Positions 1 to 64,000 of a DNA stretch of 64,000 nucleotides are shown here, one piece after another (position 1 is the stretch's first letter; each line of letters starts with the position of its first letter). Below the pieces are notes generated by a model that saw only the letters and a list, made by a program, of their open reading frames with translations, was not told the DNA's origin and searched no databases. The translations under genes were made by a program, and so were the position numbers. The DNA lies in NCBI GenBank assembly GCA_037389465.1, contig JAZARR010000164.1:987001-1051000 (forward strand). The letters are read 5' to 3'. The stretch comes from Baylisascaris procyonis (Eukaryota; Nematoda; Chromadorea; Rhabditida; Ascarididae).

Positions 1-65
1 TGCTGTTGCAAAAATATTACTTAACAAACCGAAATGAAATATAAAATGAGAAAAAAAGGGAAGAC

Positions 66-63339
<63,274 letters not shown>

Positions 63340-64000
63340 CTGAAATCAACTTTTATTTTCTATTATAATTTCATTTCCTTTATTACATCCAAATTTATCG
63401 ATTTTTTTTTTTCATTTAATCAATTCGATTTAATTTCCTAAAACTATTAAATTTTATTTATTTATTTTTTCAAATCAAGTCACATCCCCTATTGACATTT
63501 TAACTGTAAGTTTTTATTGCCTTCTAAAGAAAATTTCTACAAATTGTCTGCCTCCTCCTTTCCCACCCCCTCCCCCCTTACCCTCTTTATGCCATTTGAA
63601 GTGAAAGTTTTATTAGTAACTTTTAATGTGGGCGAAATTTTCGATCAATAAATGGTGAGCATTACATGAAGCCCTATGTATATACGTCAGGAATAGCACA
63701 ACAAATGAAAGCTTTTCTGCCCAAAAATCCAACTCACTATATCGTATTCCCTAGAATAGAAGCCCCTACTCGTCTAATACCTAATTATCGAAAAGATATT
63801 TTACACTTTTCGATTCTTTATTTCCAAGATTCCAGGATTTACAAGAACAGTTAGATATGAGGTTAAGCAGTCGTATTAAAAAGATAGATATAAAGTTAGA
63901 CAAAAAAAAATTGACATTTTAATGTTCCATTTGGCGAAGTAAACGCTATGGAAGAAGATTATAGCATGGTGAAGATGGGCAGAGGGCATTAAATGCGAAG
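63340..64000 (-). other. sequence upstream of SMG1 exon 1 (intron)
   Basis: Must be intronic at its left end because exon 1 begins in mid-codon behind an acceptor. AT-rich, with a C-rich run at about 63,550-63,580. I see no exon with a start codon, no promoter signal I would defend and no other gene. Confidence 0.6.

Overview
The window is AT-rich eukaryotic DNA from an invertebrate animal. Coding segments are short (62 to 433 bp), introns all follow the GT...AG rule, and there are no operons or ribosome binding sites. A nematode is my best guess, from the AT-rich introns, gttt/gttc-type donors and RTE and mariner relics, but the sequence does not prove it.

Almost the whole window is a single gene on the minus strand. 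It encodes a homologue of SMG1, the PI3K-related protein kinase (PIKK) that phosphorylates UPF1 in nonsense-mediated mRNA decay. I resolved 42 exons between 63,339 (N-terminal side) and 66 (kinase domain). They add up to about 7.1 kb, or roughly 2,370 codons. Every junction is GT...AG, and the reading phase carries across all of them. One gap remains: about 35 conserved residues at the FAT/kinase border (between 4,565 and 2,579) for which I have only a weak candidate exon. Both gene ends lie outside: exon 1 starts in mid-codon at 63,339, and the gene runs off the left edge after the kinase HIDYN motif, so the rest of the kinase domain, the long SMG1-specific insertion and the FATC tail are missing.

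Layout, right to left (5' to 3' of the gene). 64,000-61,200: N-terminal exons 1-2, including a long acidic/Ser-rich one, among polypyrimidine and tRNA-like sequences. 61,207-53,927: a 7.3 kb intron. 53,926-40,024: exons 3-16, the HEAT-type N-terminal solenoid, with a dead mariner transposon at 47.5-48.5 kb and a dead RTE-type LINE at 43.5-44.0 kb in introns. 40,023-23,574: a 16.4 kb intron with no recognised gene. 23,573-4,566: exons 17-37, the end of the HEAT region and the FAT domain. 2,578-66: exons 38-42, the kinase N-lobe and catalytic loop.

Introns carry four long (TA)n-type microsatellites, a 102-bp tandem duplication, G- and C-rich tracts, and several decayed tRNA-like (SINE-type) sequences. 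I see no second protein-coding gene that stands up. The main oddities are the splice acceptors (8 of 42 have a purine at -3), the unresolved exon at the FAT/kinase border, and the tRNA-like remnants, one of which sits directly against an acceptor site.
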